From NCBI RefSeq assembly GCF_006517815.1, contig NZ_CP041198.1, forward strand, positions 3,596,001 through 3,660,000: a stretch of DNA of 64,000 nt, read 5' to 3'. Made by a program: the position numbers and the translations under genes. The DNA is from Pseudarthrobacter sp. NIBRBAC000502770 (GTDB lineage: Bacteria > Actinomycetota > Actinomycetes > Actinomycetales > Micrococcaceae). Positions 7,279 through 16,335 of this stretch are shown in pieces (within the stretch, counting starts at the first letter, position 1; the number at the start of each line of letters is the position of its first letter). The notes beneath the pieces are model-generated. The model was not told where the DNA came from and did not search any database. It worked only from the letters and a program-made list of their open reading frames with translations.

Positions 7279-8565
7279 TCAGTCGACGCCCTTGATCTTC
7301 ACCACGAAGACGGCGCCCAACAGTCCGATGACCGCCGCCGTGAGGAACAGCGTCCGGTAGCCACCCCAGTAGGCCACTGCCAGCAGCGCCAGCCCCGGGG
7401 CAACCACCTGCGGCAGCGAGTTGGCCACGTTGATGACCCCCATGTCCTTGCCGCGGCTAACCGCGAAGGGCAGGACCTGGGTCAACAGTGCGAAGTCAAC
7501 GGCAAGGTAGGCGCCAAACCCAATGCCCAGGACGGCGGCACCGGCCAGGGCTCCGGGCCACACGGGAAAGAACGCCATGATGGCACCCGCCATCGCGATG
7601 GTGGCGGAGGAGGCGATGACGAAGGGCTTCCGGCGGCCCACCCGGTCGCTCCAGGGCCCAGCGGCCACGGCGGTGATCATCACCATGACGGCGTAAATGC
7701 CCGTCAGGACCAGCACTCCCGCGGCGGGGTCCTCATGGTGGATGACGTCCCGCAGGAAGAAGAGCAGGTAGACGATGGTCAGTTGGTTGCCAACGTTCAC
7801 CAGGAAGCGTGTCAGCCAGGCCCAGGCGAAGTCCGGGTAGATAAACGGGCTGATCCAGAAGCCCCTGATGAATACCCGGGGGCGGAAAGCCTCCAGTTCC
7901 GACTTGGGCAGAGCGGGGTCATTGCGGTGGAACAGGTACGGCAGAACGGACAGCAGCAGGGCCCCCGCGCAGAGCCAATAGCCCACCAGGAAGTTTCCCG
8001 AGACCACGGCTCCGAAAACTGCCCCGGTGAGGATGCCGAGGGTCTGGCCCATCGCTGCGAGGCCGCCCACTCCCCCGCGCTGGACCACGGGGACCCGGTC
8101 GGGGACCGCAGCGGTGATCGCTGCGTAGGCGGCATTTGCGCCCAGCTGCACCAGGCACCAGAAGAGGACCATCAGGGCCACGGCGCCCGAGAAGGACATA
8201 GCCACAAGCGCCGCAGCAGCAAGCACTGCCCCGGCCAGCACCCACGGAGCCCGGCGGCCGAAGCGCGACGTTGTCCGGTCCGAGAACGCGCCGGCCAGGG
8301 GATTGGCCACCAGGGAAACAGCCGCGCCGCAGGCCGTGACCAGCGAGAGGATGGCTTCCTTGCTGGGCGCGTCGATGCTGATGGCCTGTTGGCCGATGAA
8401 AACGTTAATCGGCCCGAAAAATGCCGCGTTGATACCCACGTTCACCAGCACCAGGCCGGTCACCCAGCGGGCGGTGACCTTTCGCACCGGCTCGGCGAGC
8501 GCCGCCCCGGTGCTCTCCTCTTCCGCGGGCGGCCCCGAGGGCGCGGGAGTGTTGGACAGGCTCAT
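7279..8565 (-). CDS. MFS transporter, GPH/SLC45-like sugar transporter
   Basis: This 428-residue protein has about 12 membrane segments. The loop motif TTSRFGRRAPWVLAG between segments 2 and 3, and the second-half counterpart GPWSDRVGRRKPFV, are typical of glycoside-pentoside-hexuronide or SLC45-like sugar carriers. The ATG at 8565 is preferred because GGGGGGAG lies just upstream; the in-frame extension to 8694 lacks transporter character. It is divergent from the RraA-like gene across 119 bases. The substrate is not determined. Confidence 0.85.
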   Translation of the reverse strand: MSLSNTPAPSGPPAEEESTGAALAEPVRKVTARWVTGLVLVNVGINAAFFGPINVFIGQQAISIDAPSKEAILSLVTACGAAVSLVANPLAGAFSDRTTSRFGRRAPWVLAGAVLAAAALVAMSFSGAVALMVLFWCLVQLGANAAYAAITAAVPDRVPVVQRGGVGGLAAMGQTLGILTGAVFGAVVSGNFLVGYWLCAGALLLSVLPYLFHRNDPALPKSELEAFRPRVFIRGFWISPFIYPDFAWAWLTRFLVNVGNQLTIVYLLFFLRDVIHHEDPAAGVLVLTGIYAVMVMITAVAAGPWSDRVGRRKPFVIASSATIAMAGAIMAFFPVWPGALAGAAVLGIGFGAYLAVDFALLTQVLPFAVSRGKDMGVINVANSLPQVVAPGLALLAVAYWGGYRTLFLTAAVIGLLGAVFVVKIKGVD

Positions 8566-8684
8566 TGCGTGGCTCCCCCCGGTGCGGCCGTTTGGCAGTG
8601 GGATCAGACTATCGTGGGCGGTATCGCGCCGCCCGTCCCAAGGCGCCGCATGTGCATAATCCACCACCAGGCGAGGAGAGCCAC

Positions 8685-9182
8685 GTGACCACACCAGCAG
8701 GAACCGGATCCGCCCCGGCCGTGAACACCGCCGATCTTTATGATGAGCGCGGCGACGGGCTGGCGTCCGTCTCGCTGCAGTTCCAGTCCCTGGGCGGCCG
8801 CTCCCACTTCAGCGGCCCGGTCCGGACCATCCGCTGTTACCAGGACAACGCCCTGGTGAAGTCCACGCTCGGCTCCCCGGGGAACGGTGCGGTCCTGGTG
8901 GTGGACGGCGGCGGCTCGCTGGGGACTGCCCTGATGGGGGACATGATTGCCGAAAGCGCCGTGGCCAACGGCTGGGCCGGCGTCGTCATTAATGGCGCCA
9001 TCCGCGACCGGCTGGCCATCGCGGAACTGGATCTTGGCGTCAAGGCGCTCGGCAGCAACCCCCGCAAAAGCCAGAAGGCCGGAGCCGGCGAGGTTGACGT
9101 GGATGTAGTGATCGACGGCGTGACCTTCCGCCCCGGAGCCACCGTCTGGTGCGACCCGGACGGCATCCTCGTGGAGCCGTGA
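8685..9182 (+). CDS. rraA: RraA-like protein / 4-hydroxy-4-methyl-2-oxoglutarate aldolase family
   Basis: This is a 165-residue RraA-fold protein. Visible features are the conserved GGGSLGTALMGDMIAESAV, the following NGWAGVVINGAIRDR (Arg-Asp of the metal/substrate site), and the C-terminal GVTFRPGATVWCDPDGILV. Enzymes of this family are either HMG/CHA aldolases with a divalent metal or regulators of RNase E; sequence alone does not separate them. The GTG start at 8685 has GGAGAG six bases upstream. It is divergent from the MFS gene. Confidence 0.9.
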   Translation: MTTPAGTGSAPAVNTADLYDERGDGLASVSLQFQSLGGRSHFSGPVRTIRCYQDNALVKSTLGSPGNGAVLVVDGGGSLGTALMGDMIAESAVANGWAGVVINGAIRDRLAIAELDLGVKALGSNPRKSQKAGAGEVDVDVVIDGVTFRPGATVWCDPDGILVEP

Positions 9183-9244
9183 GGAAGGGCGGGCAAAACT
9201 TCTTCGGTAAAAATCCGAGGACGGGGAATAGAAAGAACCGGTAA

Positions 9245-9267
9245 GATAGTTACTGAAAGCAACTATC
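9245..9267. promoter_or_regulatory. Inverted repeat GATAGTT-n9-AACTATC before the DHA2 exporter
   Basis: Perfect seven-base arms (9245-9251 and 9261-9267) are separated by nine bases, about 34 bases before the exporter start. It looks like a MarR- or TetR-type operator. No regulator gene is adjacent. Confidence 0.55.
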
Positions 9268-9301
9268 GCTGCTTATATCCTTTTCTTTCCTTGGAGCACC
9301 C

Positions 9302-10966
9302 ATGTCCAAAGCCCCTTCCGCGCCCCGTGCCGGAGAAACACTGACGCAACGACAGATCGTCACGGTAATGGTGGGCCTGATGCTGGGCATGTTCCTGGCG
9401 TCGCTTGACCAGACCATCGTCTCCACGTCCATCTACACCATCGCCAACGACCTCGACGGGCTCTCGCTGCAGGCCTGGGCCACCACCGCGTACCTCATCA
9501 CGTCCACCGTCAGCACGCCGCTGTACGGCAAGTTGAGCGACATCTTCGGGCGCCGGCCGCTGTACCTGACGGCGATCCTCATCTTCCTGGTGGGCTCGCT
9601 GTACGCCGGCTCGGTCCACTCGATGACCGAACTCGCAGTTGCCCGCGGCATCCAGGGCCTGGGCGCCGGTGGCCTGCTGGCCCTGGCGCTGACCATCATC
9701 GGCGACATCGTCTCTCTCAAGGACCGCGCCAAGTTCCAGGGCTACTTCATGTCGGTGTTCGGCATCTCCTCCGTCCTGGGCCCGGTGGTGGGCGGCGCGT
9801 TCGCCGGTTCCGCCAACATCCTCGGTTTTGACGGCTGGCGCTGGGTCTTCTTCATCAACATCCCCATTGGCCTCGCCGCGCTCACGGTGGTCTTCCTGTT
9901 CCTGCACCTGCCCGCCAAGCACCTGAAGCAGAAGATCGACTACTGGGGCGCAGCCGCGATCACCGTCGCCATCGTTCCGCTCCTGCTGGTGGCCGAACAG
10001 GGCCGCACCTGGGGCTGGACGTCGCTGAACTCCTTCCTTTGCTATGGCCTGGGCGTGGTGGGCATTGCGTGGTTCCTGCTGGCGGAAAAGCGTGCCGGCG
10101 ACTACGCCCTGATCCCGCTCCGGCTCTTCCACAACGTCACGTTCGGGCTGTCTTCCCTGCTGAACTTCATCATCGGCATCGGGATGTTCGGCGCCATCGC
10201 GATGCTCCCCATGTACCTCCAGCTCGTGAAGGGCCTCACCCCCACCCAAGCCGGCCTGATGATGATCACCTTCACCGTGGGCATCCTGTTCGGTTCCATC
10301 ACCGCCGGCCGCACCATCTCCGCCTCCGGGACGTTCCGCATCTTCCCCATCATGGGCACCGGCATCCTGACCGCGGCCGCCCTGGTGATGGGCTTCTCCC
10401 TGGGCGTTGACACCGGGCTCTGGGTGCCGGGCGGCATCGCGGTCTTCTTCGGCGTCGGCCTGGGCTTCTGCATGCAGCCGCTCACCCTGGCCATGCAGAC
10501 CTCGGTCCCGCCGCGCGACATGGGCGTGGGAACCTCCTCGGCCGCGTTCTTCCGCTCCATGGGCGGCGCCGTGGGAACCGCAGTCTTCATCTCCATGCTC
10601 TTCAGCCTGGCCGCAAACCGGATTGCCGACGGCATGAAGGCCGCCACCACGGACCCCGCCTACCTGGCCGTCCTGAAGGATCCCGCCGTCGCGTCGGACC
10701 CGGCCAATGCCAAGCTGTACGACTTCTTCAAGAACGGCGCGTCCAACGACTCCCTGAACGACACCAGCTGGCTCCACACCGCCAACAGCACGCTCACCAG
10801 GCCCATTACCGAAGGCTTCGCCACGTCCATTGACACGGTGATGCTGACGGCCGCGGCCCTGACGGGCCTGGCATTCCTCATCAGCTTCGCCCTTCCCCGC
10901 AAGAAGCTGACGGACCAGAAAGCATCCCCGCAGGACGACGACAGCATGCAGATCCCGGCGCACTGA
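9302..10966 (+). CDS. MFS drug:H+ antiporter, DHA2 (EmrB/QacA) family, 14 membrane segments
   Basis: This 554-residue exporter has about 14 membrane segments. DHA2 motifs are clear: LDQTIVSTSIYTIANDL in segment 1 (motif D1), GKLSDIFGRRP (motif A), ARGIQGLGAGG in segment 4 and SSVLGPVVGGAFAGS (motif C, antiporter signature). The start has GGAG six bases upstream. A perfect inverted repeat sits just upstream, so expression is probably repressed by a regulator located elsewhere. Substrates are expected to be hydrophobic drugs or cations, by family only. Confidence 0.92.
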   Translation: MSKAPSAPRAGETLTQRQIVTVMVGLMLGMFLASLDQTIVSTSIYTIANDLDGLSLQAWATTAYLITSTVSTPLYGKLSDIFGRRPLYLTAILIFLVGSLYAGSVHSMTELAVARGIQGLGAGGLLALALTIIGDIVSLKDRAKFQGYFMSVFGISSVLGPVVGGAFAGSANILGFDGWRWVFFINIPIGLAALTVVFLFLHLPAKHLKQKIDYWGAAAITVAIVPLLLVAEQGRTWGWTSLNSFLCYGLGVVGIAWFLLAEKRAGDYALIPLRLFHNVTFGLSSLLNFIIGIGMFGAIAMLPMYLQLVKGLTPTQAGLMMITFTVGILFGSITAGRTISASGTFRIFPIMGTGILTAAALVMGFSLGVDTGLWVPGGIAVFFGVGLGFCMQPLTLAMQTSVPPRDMGVGTSSAAFFRSMGGAVGTAVFISMLFSLAANRIADGMKAATTDPAYLAVLKDPAVASDPANAKLYDFFKNGASNDSLNDTSWLHTANSTLTRPITEGFATSIDTVMLTAAALTGLAFLISFALPRKKLTDQKASPQDDDSMQIPAH

Positions 10967-11010
10967 CGCCGGTCACCCCGCCCGGGTGAGCGGGACAGTG
11001 CGATGAGACG

Positions 11011-11042
11011 ACGACGGCGGCACGGCCCGCCGTCGCCGTCGT
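11011..11042 (+). terminator. Possible hairpin terminator after the DHA2 exporter
   Basis: Nine-base arms (ACGACGGCG at 11011-11019 and CGCCGTCGT at 11034-11042) lie 45 bases past the stop. There is only a short U-rich tail. Confidence 0.4.
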
Positions 11043-11190
11043 TCCTTAAGGCCCGGGCAGACCCTGCCAAGTGGAACCTGCGGCGGTGACGTGCCACACT
11101 GTTTAGCGCGTGTGCGCCGGCCCCTCCGGCCGGTACCGCAGCCGACGACGTCCGCACCGCATCCATAAACCCCCAAACCCAGGGAGAACC

Positions 11191-12633
11191 ATGCCCACTG
11201 CACAGGAGCAGACCAATACCGGGATACCGCGGCGGGTGATCTGGCTGGCACTTGCGGGGGCGGTGGGCGGATTCCTCTTCGGCTTCGACTCGTCCGTGGT
11301 CAACGGGGCCGTGGACGCCATGAAGGAAGAATTTGCCCTGTCCGAGGCAGTGACCGGCTTTGCCGTGGCCATCGCCTTGCTGGGCTGCGCGGCCGGAGCC
11401 TTCCTGGCCGGCAAAGTGGCTGACCGCTACGGCCGCATTCCGGCCATGAAGCTGGGCGCGCTGCTGTTCCTGGTCAGCGCCATCGGTACCGGGTTCGCAT
11501 TCGGCGTGTGGGACCTGGTGTTCTGGCGCCTGGTAGGCGGCCTGGGCATCGGCCTGGCCTCCGTGATCGCACCGGCATACATATCCGAGATTTCACCGCG
11601 AAAGGTCCGCGGCCGCCTCGCATCCCTGCAGCAACTGGCCATCACCACGGGTATCTTTGCCGCCCTGCTCTCCGACGCGCTCTTCGCCACCAGCGCAGGG
11701 GGCGCAGACCAGGCCTTCTGGCTGGGCATTGAGGCGTGGCGGTGGATGTTCCTCGGTGCTGCGGTGCCGGCCGTCGTGTACGGCTGGGTTGCCTTCACCC
11801 TGCCCGAATCCCCGCGGTTCCTGGTCTTCCAGGGCAAGGAGGACGAGGCCCGGACGATCTTCGACTCGATCGCACCCGCGGAGGACACGGAGCGCCATAT
11901 CCGCGATATCCGCGAAGCCATCGAGGAGGACAAGGTGGCCGGCCAGAAGGGATCGCTGCGCGGCAAGACCCTGGGCCTGCAGGCAGTGGTCTGGGTGGGC
12001 ATCATCCTCTCCGTACTGCAGCAGTTCGTTGGGATCAACGTGATCTTCTACTACTCCACCACCCTGTGGAAGGCTGTGGGGTTCCAGGAGAAGGACTCCC
12101 TGGCCATCTCGGTGGCAACGTCCATCACCAACATCCTGGTCACCCTGGTGGCCATTGCGCTGGTGGACCGTGTGGGCCGCAGGCCTATCCTGCTGGCCGG
12201 CTCCGTGGGCATGGCCGTATCCCTGGGCGCCATGGCCCTGGCCTTCTCCTCCGCCACCGGCTCAGGCGAGGACATCAGCCTCCCCGGCGCATGGGGTCCG
12301 GTTGCCCTCGTGGCCGCCAACATCTTCGTCATCAGCTTCGGTGCCTCCTGGGGTCCGCTGGTATGGGTGCTCCTGGGGGAGATCTTCCCGTCCCGGATCC
12401 GAGCCCGCGCGCTGGGCCTGGCAGCGGCGGCGCAGTGGGTGGCCAACTTCGCGATCACCCTCAGCTTCCCGGTCATGGCCTCGGCGTCCCTGCCGCTGAC
12501 GTATGCCATGTACGCCATGTTCGCTGCCGCGTCCTTCTTCTTCGTCATGTTCAAGGTGCCGGAGACCAACGGCATGTCCCTGGAGCAGGCAGAGACGCTG
12601 TTCGTGCCGAAGGGTTCGGCGAAAGCCAGGTAA
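11191..12633 (+). CDS. MFS sugar porter family transporter
   Basis: This 480-residue 12-segment symporter of the sugar porter family has its diagnostic motifs: GGFLFGFDSSVVNGA in segment 1, GKVADRYGRI between segments 2 and 3, LPESPRFLV before the central loop, QQFVGINVIFYYST in segment 7, DRVGRRPILLAG and the terminal PETNGMSLEQ (the PETKG motif). The substrate is probably a hexose, pentose or inositol, not resolved here. The ATG at 11191 is chosen because AGGGAG lies five bases upstream. It stands alone, ending at a strong bidirectional terminator. Confidence 0.92.
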   Translation: MPTAQEQTNTGIPRRVIWLALAGAVGGFLFGFDSSVVNGAVDAMKEEFALSEAVTGFAVAIALLGCAAGAFLAGKVADRYGRIPAMKLGALLFLVSAIGTGFAFGVWDLVFWRLVGGLGIGLASVIAPAYISEISPRKVRGRLASLQQLAITTGIFAALLSDALFATSAGGADQAFWLGIEAWRWMFLGAAVPAVVYGWVAFTLPESPRFLVFQGKEDEARTIFDSIAPAEDTERHIRDIREAIEEDKVAGQKGSLRGKTLGLQAVVWVGIILSVLQQFVGINVIFYYSTTLWKAVGFQEKDSLAISVATSITNILVTLVAIALVDRVGRRPILLAGSVGMAVSLGAMALAFSSATGSGEDISLPGAWGPVALVAANIFVISFGASWGPLVWVLLGEIFPSRIRARALGLAAAAQWVANFAITLSFPVMASASLPLTYAMYAMFAAASFFFVMFKVPETNGMSLEQAETLFVPKGSAKAR

Positions 12634-12691
12634 CGCCCCATCACATCCTGCGGCCTTTCCGGGGACGCCCCATCGGCTTTCGCCGGAAAAC

Positions 12692-12730
12692 AACAAACCC
12701 TCCATCACCTGGCGTGATGGAGGGTTTGTT
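12692..12730. terminator. Strong bidirectional terminator
   Basis: A perfect 17-base stem (AACAAACCCTCCATCAC at 12692-12708, its complement at 12714-12730) has a five-base loop. It lies between two convergent transporter genes, with A-rich and T-rich ends on opposite sides. Confidence 0.9.
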
Positions 12731-12744
12731 CGTTGTCCGGATAT

Positions 12745-13971
12745 CTACACGACGTGCGGTTCGTGCGAGGACAGGTAGGCCCTGCCACCGAACGCGATCA
12801 GGATGGCAATCACCATGGCCACGGCACCGGCGAAGAACGGGACCTGCGGACCGAAGTGTTCACCGAGCTGGGCTGCCAGGAAGGGGGCCAGGGCTCCGCC
12901 CATCCAGCGGACGAAGTTGTAGCCGGAGGACGCCACGGGCCGGGGCGAATCGGAGACGCCCATGGCCAGTTCGGTGTAAATGGTGTTGTTGACGCCCAGC
13001 AGGGCACCGGCAACGATCACCAGGACGACGACGGCAGGAACCGAGTGCCCGGCGGCCAGTCCCAGCCCGGCCAGGTCCAGCATGAGCAGGAACAGGGTGC
13101 CGGTCAGGACCTTGACGGCACCGAAGCGGGCCTGCAGGGGCGGGGCAACGAAGACGGAGAAGACCGCCACGGCTACGCCCCAGCCGAAGAACACGCCGCC
13201 GATGCCGTAGGCGTTCATGCCCAGGATGAAGGGGGTGAAAGCCAGGATGGTGAAGAAGCCGTAGTTGTAGAACAACCCGCTTGCCGCCGTCGTCCGCAGG
13301 CCCTTGTGGCCCAGTGCCAGCAGCGGGTCGCGCAGCCGCACCTTGCGTTCGGGCAGCGGCGTTTTGGGCAGCAGGGTGATCAGGGCGATGAAGGCGGCCG
13401 CCATCAGGACTGCAGTGCCGAAGAACGGTGCGCGCCACTGCCAGCCGCCCAGAAGGGCGCCCAGGAGCGGGCCAAGGGAGATGCCCAGGCCCAGGGCGGC
13501 TTCATAGAGGATGATGGCGGTGCCGGCACCGCCGCTGGCCACGCCCACGATTACAGCGAGGGCGGTGGCCACGAACAGGGCGTTGCCCAGGCCCCAGCCG
13601 GCGCGGAAGCCAACCAATTCACCGACGCTCGCGGACAGGCCGGACAGTGACGAGAAGACGACGATGACGGCCAGGCCGATCAGCAGGGTCTTCTTGCCCC
13701 CGATCCTGGAGGAAACATAGCCGGTGATCAGCATGGCGAGTGCGGTGACCAGGAAGTAGCTGGTGAAGAGCAGCGATACCTGGCTGGGGCTGGCATTGAG
13801 GTTGGTGGCGATTGCCGGGAGGATGGGGTCCACCAGCCCGATCCCCATGAAAGCGAACACTGCGGCGAGGGCGGTGGCCCATACTGCCTTGGGCTGCTTC
13901 AGGAACGAGGCCTTTTCGGCCTGCAGGGTGGATTCTGGTGCCGGCAGGGTTTCTGCGAGCTGGCCGTCCAT
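12745..13971 (-). CDS. MFS transporter, 12 segments (DHA1-like exporter)
   Basis: This 408-residue protein has 12 membrane segments. FMGIGLVDPILPAIATNLNAS in segment 1 and TGYVSSRIGGKKTL in the 2-3 loop match drug-efflux type DHA1 carriers. The start has AGGAG eight bases upstream. A MarR-type gene lies immediately upstream on the same strand (47-base gap), so the two are probably one transcription unit in which the repressor controls its own exporter. The substrate is unknown. Confidence 0.88.
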   Translation of the reverse strand: MDGQLAETLPAPESTLQAEKASFLKQPKAVWATALAAVFAFMGIGLVDPILPAIATNLNASPSQVSLLFTSYFLVTALAMLITGYVSSRIGGKKTLLIGLAVIVVFSSLSGLSASVGELVGFRAGWGLGNALFVATALAVIVGVASGGAGTAIILYEAALGLGISLGPLLGALLGGWQWRAPFFGTAVLMAAAFIALITLLPKTPLPERKVRLRDPLLALGHKGLRTTAASGLFYNYGFFTILAFTPFILGMNAYGIGGVFFGWGVAVAVFSVFVAPPLQARFGAVKVLTGTLFLLMLDLAGLGLAAGHSVPAVVVLVIVAGALLGVNNTIYTELAMGVSDSPRPVASSGYNFVRWMGGALAPFLAAQLGEHFGPQVPFFAGAVAMVIAILIAFGGRAYLSSHEPHVV

Positions 13972-14018
13972 GGAGGGTACTCCTAAGTTCGTGGGTGTTT
14001 CAGTGCGGGGTGGGTGGT

Positions 14019-14459
14019 TCAGTTCTGGAGTGACGCATTGATTTTGTCGATCACCGGAAGGGCCTCCGCCAGGGCTTTGCGGTCCCGGTCGGTAAGGCCG
14101 CTGAGGATGGCTGCCATCACCTGGTTGCGGCGCTTGTTCGCGGCGTCGACGGCGGCGCGGCCTTCGGGGGTGAGGATCACCCGGACGGCGCGGGAGTCTG
14201 CCGGGTCAGGTTCGCGGCGCGCAAGGCCTGCGCGTTCAAGCTTGATGATCTGCTCGGTGGCGCTGGGCACGCGGACCCCGAGGTTCCGCGCGATCTCGCC
14301 GACGCGCTGGCCTTCGCCGAGCAGCATCTTGAGGGTGCTGAGCTGGGCGGCGCTGAGTTCACCGTCCGCGTCGAGCCGCCGGACCAGGTAAACGCTGTGG
14401 CGGAGGGCTTCGCGGAACCCGCCGGCAAGTTCCTCCAACTGGGGATCTATGTCATTCAT
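14019..14459 (-). CDS. MarR family repressor of the adjacent MFS exporter
   Basis: This MarR-type protein has about 146 residues. The winged helix is at about 45-90 (LSAAQLSTLKMLLGEGQ, then VGEIARNLGVRVPSATEQI) and the wing carries DPADSRAVRVILTPEGR, the classic D-x-R-x-x-x-V motif. ATG 14459 (MNDIDPQ) is preferred over 14477 because the operators and a TAGGCT -10 hexamer lie immediately before it. It heads a probable operon with the MFS exporter. Two identical-form palindromes cover its promoter, strongly suggesting autorepression relieved by an exported compound. Confidence 0.9.
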   Translation of the reverse strand: MNDIDPQLEELAGGFREALRHSVYLVRRLDADGELSAAQLSTLKMLLGEGQRVGEIARNLGVRVPSATEQIIKLERAGLARREPDPADSRAVRVILTPEGRAAVDAANKRRNQVMAAILSGLTDRDRKALAEALPVIDKINASLQN

Positions 14460-14461
14460 CG

Positions 14462-14490
14462 TTAGGTAGCCTAACATTTAGGTCACCTAA
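14462..14490. promoter_or_regulatory. Tandem MarR operators TTAGGnnnCCTAA (two copies)
   Basis: TTAGGtagCCTAA (14462-14474) and TTAGGtcaCCTAA (14478-14490) have identical arms and centres 16 bases apart. The first covers a TAGGCT -10 hexamer and reaches to within two bases of the marR start codon. Confidence 0.75.
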
Positions 14491-14500
14491 CGGTCAAGGC

Positions 14501-15022
14501 CTAAAGAGTCAACTTCATCCCGATGTGGCTGGCCTCGAAACCCAGCTGTTCGTAAAACCGCTGCGCGGCCGTGCGGCTCTGGTGCGTTGTCAGCTGCATC
14601 AGGTTGCAACTGTGCCTGCGGGACTCCGCGATAGCCCAGCCCACCATCAGCTTCCCGATCCCCTGGTTGCGGAGGGACGCGTCTACCCGGACTCCCTCGA
14701 GCTGGGACCGCCATGCCCCGTGCCGGGAAATGCCGGGGATGAAGCTCAGCTGGAACGTGGCCACCACCGCTGGAGAATTTTCGCCGGGCCGCACCAATTC
14801 GCCCACCACCAGCATGTGGGAGGGGTCGGCCGCGATCGCTTCAAAAGCCAGTTCGTAGGGTTCCATGTCGGCGCCGTACTCCCGTCCGGCCCCCATGGCG
14901 TCGTCGGCCAGCAGCCGCACCATGGCGGGCAGGTCGGCGCGGGTGGCATGGCGGAGTCTGAACGTCCCGCCGTCGACGTCGGCGGTAAACAGGGCAGGAA
15001 CGGCATCTTCAGCAGGGGTCAC
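14501..15022 (-). CDS. GNAT family N-acetyltransferase
   Basis: This 173-residue GNAT enzyme carries the acetyl-CoA pyrophosphate-binding loop VDASLRNQGIGKLMVGWAI (Q/RxxGxG/A form) and a C-terminal TAAQRFYEQLGFEASHIGM. It transfers an acetyl group from acetyl-CoA to an unidentified amine. The start is GTG at 15022; the ribosome binding site is weak. It is separated by a strong terminator from the mannitol genes upstream. No substrate can be inferred from the neighbours. Confidence 0.85.
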   Translation of the reverse strand: MTPAEDAVPALFTADVDGGTFRLRHATRADLPAMVRLLADDAMGAGREYGADMEPYELAFEAIAADPSHMLVVGELVRPGENSPAVVATFQLSFIPGISRHGAWRSQLEGVRVDASLRNQGIGKLMVGWAIAESRRHSCNLMQLTTHQSRTAAQRFYEQLGFEASHIGMKLTL

Positions 15023-15046
15023 CTGCCCAGCTTTGCACAGGAACCG

Positions 15047-15082
15047 AACGACGCCGGCACTTGAGTAAGTGCCGGCGTCGTT
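15047..15082 (-). terminator. Terminator of the mannitol PTS operon
   Basis: A perfect 16-base stem (AACGACGCCGGCACTT at 15047-15062 and its complement at 15067-15082) has a four-base loop. It lies about 90 bases past the mtlD stop and directly before the GNAT gene. Confidence 0.85.
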
Positions 15083-15171
15083 GTGATGGGGCGTTGCCGG
15101 AATTCCTGCAGGATCGGATGGCGCGTTGCGTTAAAAGCCGCAGGAAGTGATGGCGCGTGCCGGGGGGCGCG

Positions 15172-16335
15172 TCAGGCCGGGGTGCGGGCCAGCTCCGCCT
15201 GCCGCTCCTCAACCAGGGTGGCAACGGCATTGAACAGTGGATGGTCCTTCCCCAGCCCGGTGATCTTCTCCGTGGCATCCGCCGGACTTTCCGAGCCCAG
15301 GATGGCCGCCAGCTCGGTGGCCTCGGCATCCGCGGGATCGGTGAAGCGCAGGGCGGCGGCAATGGCACCCAGCAGGGCTTCAGGCACCACGCCGCGTTCC
15401 GCCAGTTCCGCAGCCGGGCCGATGAACCGTTCATGCCGGCTCAGCTTCCGCAGCGGTGCACGGCCCACCCGGTTCACGGTGTCAGGCAGGTACGGGTTGG
15501 AGAACCGGACCAGGATCTTCTGGACGTAGGCCTCCTGTTCGTCGTTGCTGAACCCATGCTTGGCCACCAGGAGCTGCTTGGTTTCTTCAAGCACCGCCCG
15601 CACATCCTCGGCCACGTCCTGGTCCGCCATCGCGTCGGAAATCTTCTCCACGCCGGCTTGGAAGCCGAGGTACGCCGCCGAGGCATGTCCGGTATTGACG
15701 GTGAACAGCTTCCGCTCGATGTACGGCGACAGGTCATCCACGAACGTGGCACCAGGGATCACCGGGGCCGCGTCGCCGAAGGCGGTGCGGTCGATGACCC
15801 ACTCGTAGAAGGTCTCCACGGTCACGTCCAGGCCCTGCCCGGCCTCCTGGTTGGGCACGATCCGGTCCACGGCTGTGTTGGCGAACACTGCCTTGCCGTC
15901 AAGGACTGCGGCGGTGACTCCCGGCTGGGACGCCACCTCCCTGGCCAAAATGTCCGTGGCGTTGATGGCGTTCTCGCAGGCCATCACCTGCAGGGGCGCC
16001 AGGCCCGGTTCCCTGGCAACAATGCCCTTGGCGATCACGGGTGCCACGAACTTCAGGATGTGCGGGCCCACCGCCGTGGTGACGATGTCCGCGGTCGAGA
16101 TTTCCTGGACCAGCTCAGCCTCCTGGGCGTTGGAGTTCAGCGCCCGGAAGTTGTCCACCGTCCGCACGGCGGGGTTCTCACCCACCTCGTGCACCGCGTA
16201 GCTCTCGGCCTGCGAGAGCCGGGTGATGAGTTCGTCGGCCACGTCCGCGAACACCACCTCGTAGCCTGCGTCATGCAGGAGCAGGCCCACGAAGCCGCGG
16301 CCGATGTTGCCGGCACCGAAATGTACTGCCTTCAC
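15172..16335 (-). CDS. mtlD: Mannitol-1-phosphate 5-dehydrogenase
   Basis: This 387-residue enzyme oxidises mannitol 1-phosphate, the product of the mannitol PTS, to fructose 6-phosphate with NAD+. It has the N-terminal nucleotide fold HFGAGNIGRGFVG (residues 5-17), ACENAINATDIL, and the C-terminal VNTGHASAAYLGF typical of polyol-specific long-chain dehydrogenases. The start GTG overlaps the mtlA stop by one base (TAGTG), indicating translational coupling. The length is typical (about 380). Confidence 0.95.
   Translation of the reverse strand: MKAVHFGAGNIGRGFVGLLLHDAGYEVVFADVADELITRLSQAESYAVHEVGENPAVRTVDNFRALNSNAQEAELVQEISTADIVTTAVGPHILKFVAPVIAKGIVAREPGLAPLQVMACENAINATDILAREVASQPGVTAAVLDGKAVFANTAVDRIVPNQEAGQGLDVTVETFYEWVIDRTAFGDAAPVIPGATFVDDLSPYIERKLFTVNTGHASAAYLGFQAGVEKISDAMADQDVAEDVRAVLEETKQLLVAKHGFSNDEQEAYVQKILVRFSNPYLPDTVNRVGRAPLRKLSRHERFIGPAAELAERGVVPEALLGAIAAALRFTDPADAEATELAAILGSESPADATEKITGLGKDHPLFNAVATLVEERQAELARTPA

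Noticed and set aside
6946..8688. Long plus-strand open frame (580 codons) opposite the MFS gene
   Set aside because: It is rich in His, Gly, Gln and Arg with no domain and mirrors the codon bias of the minus-strand transporter; a GC-rich shadow frame.
9263..10963. Long minus-strand open frame (566 codons) opposite the DHA2 exporter
   Set aside because: Same shadow pattern; the plus frame has clear transporter motifs.
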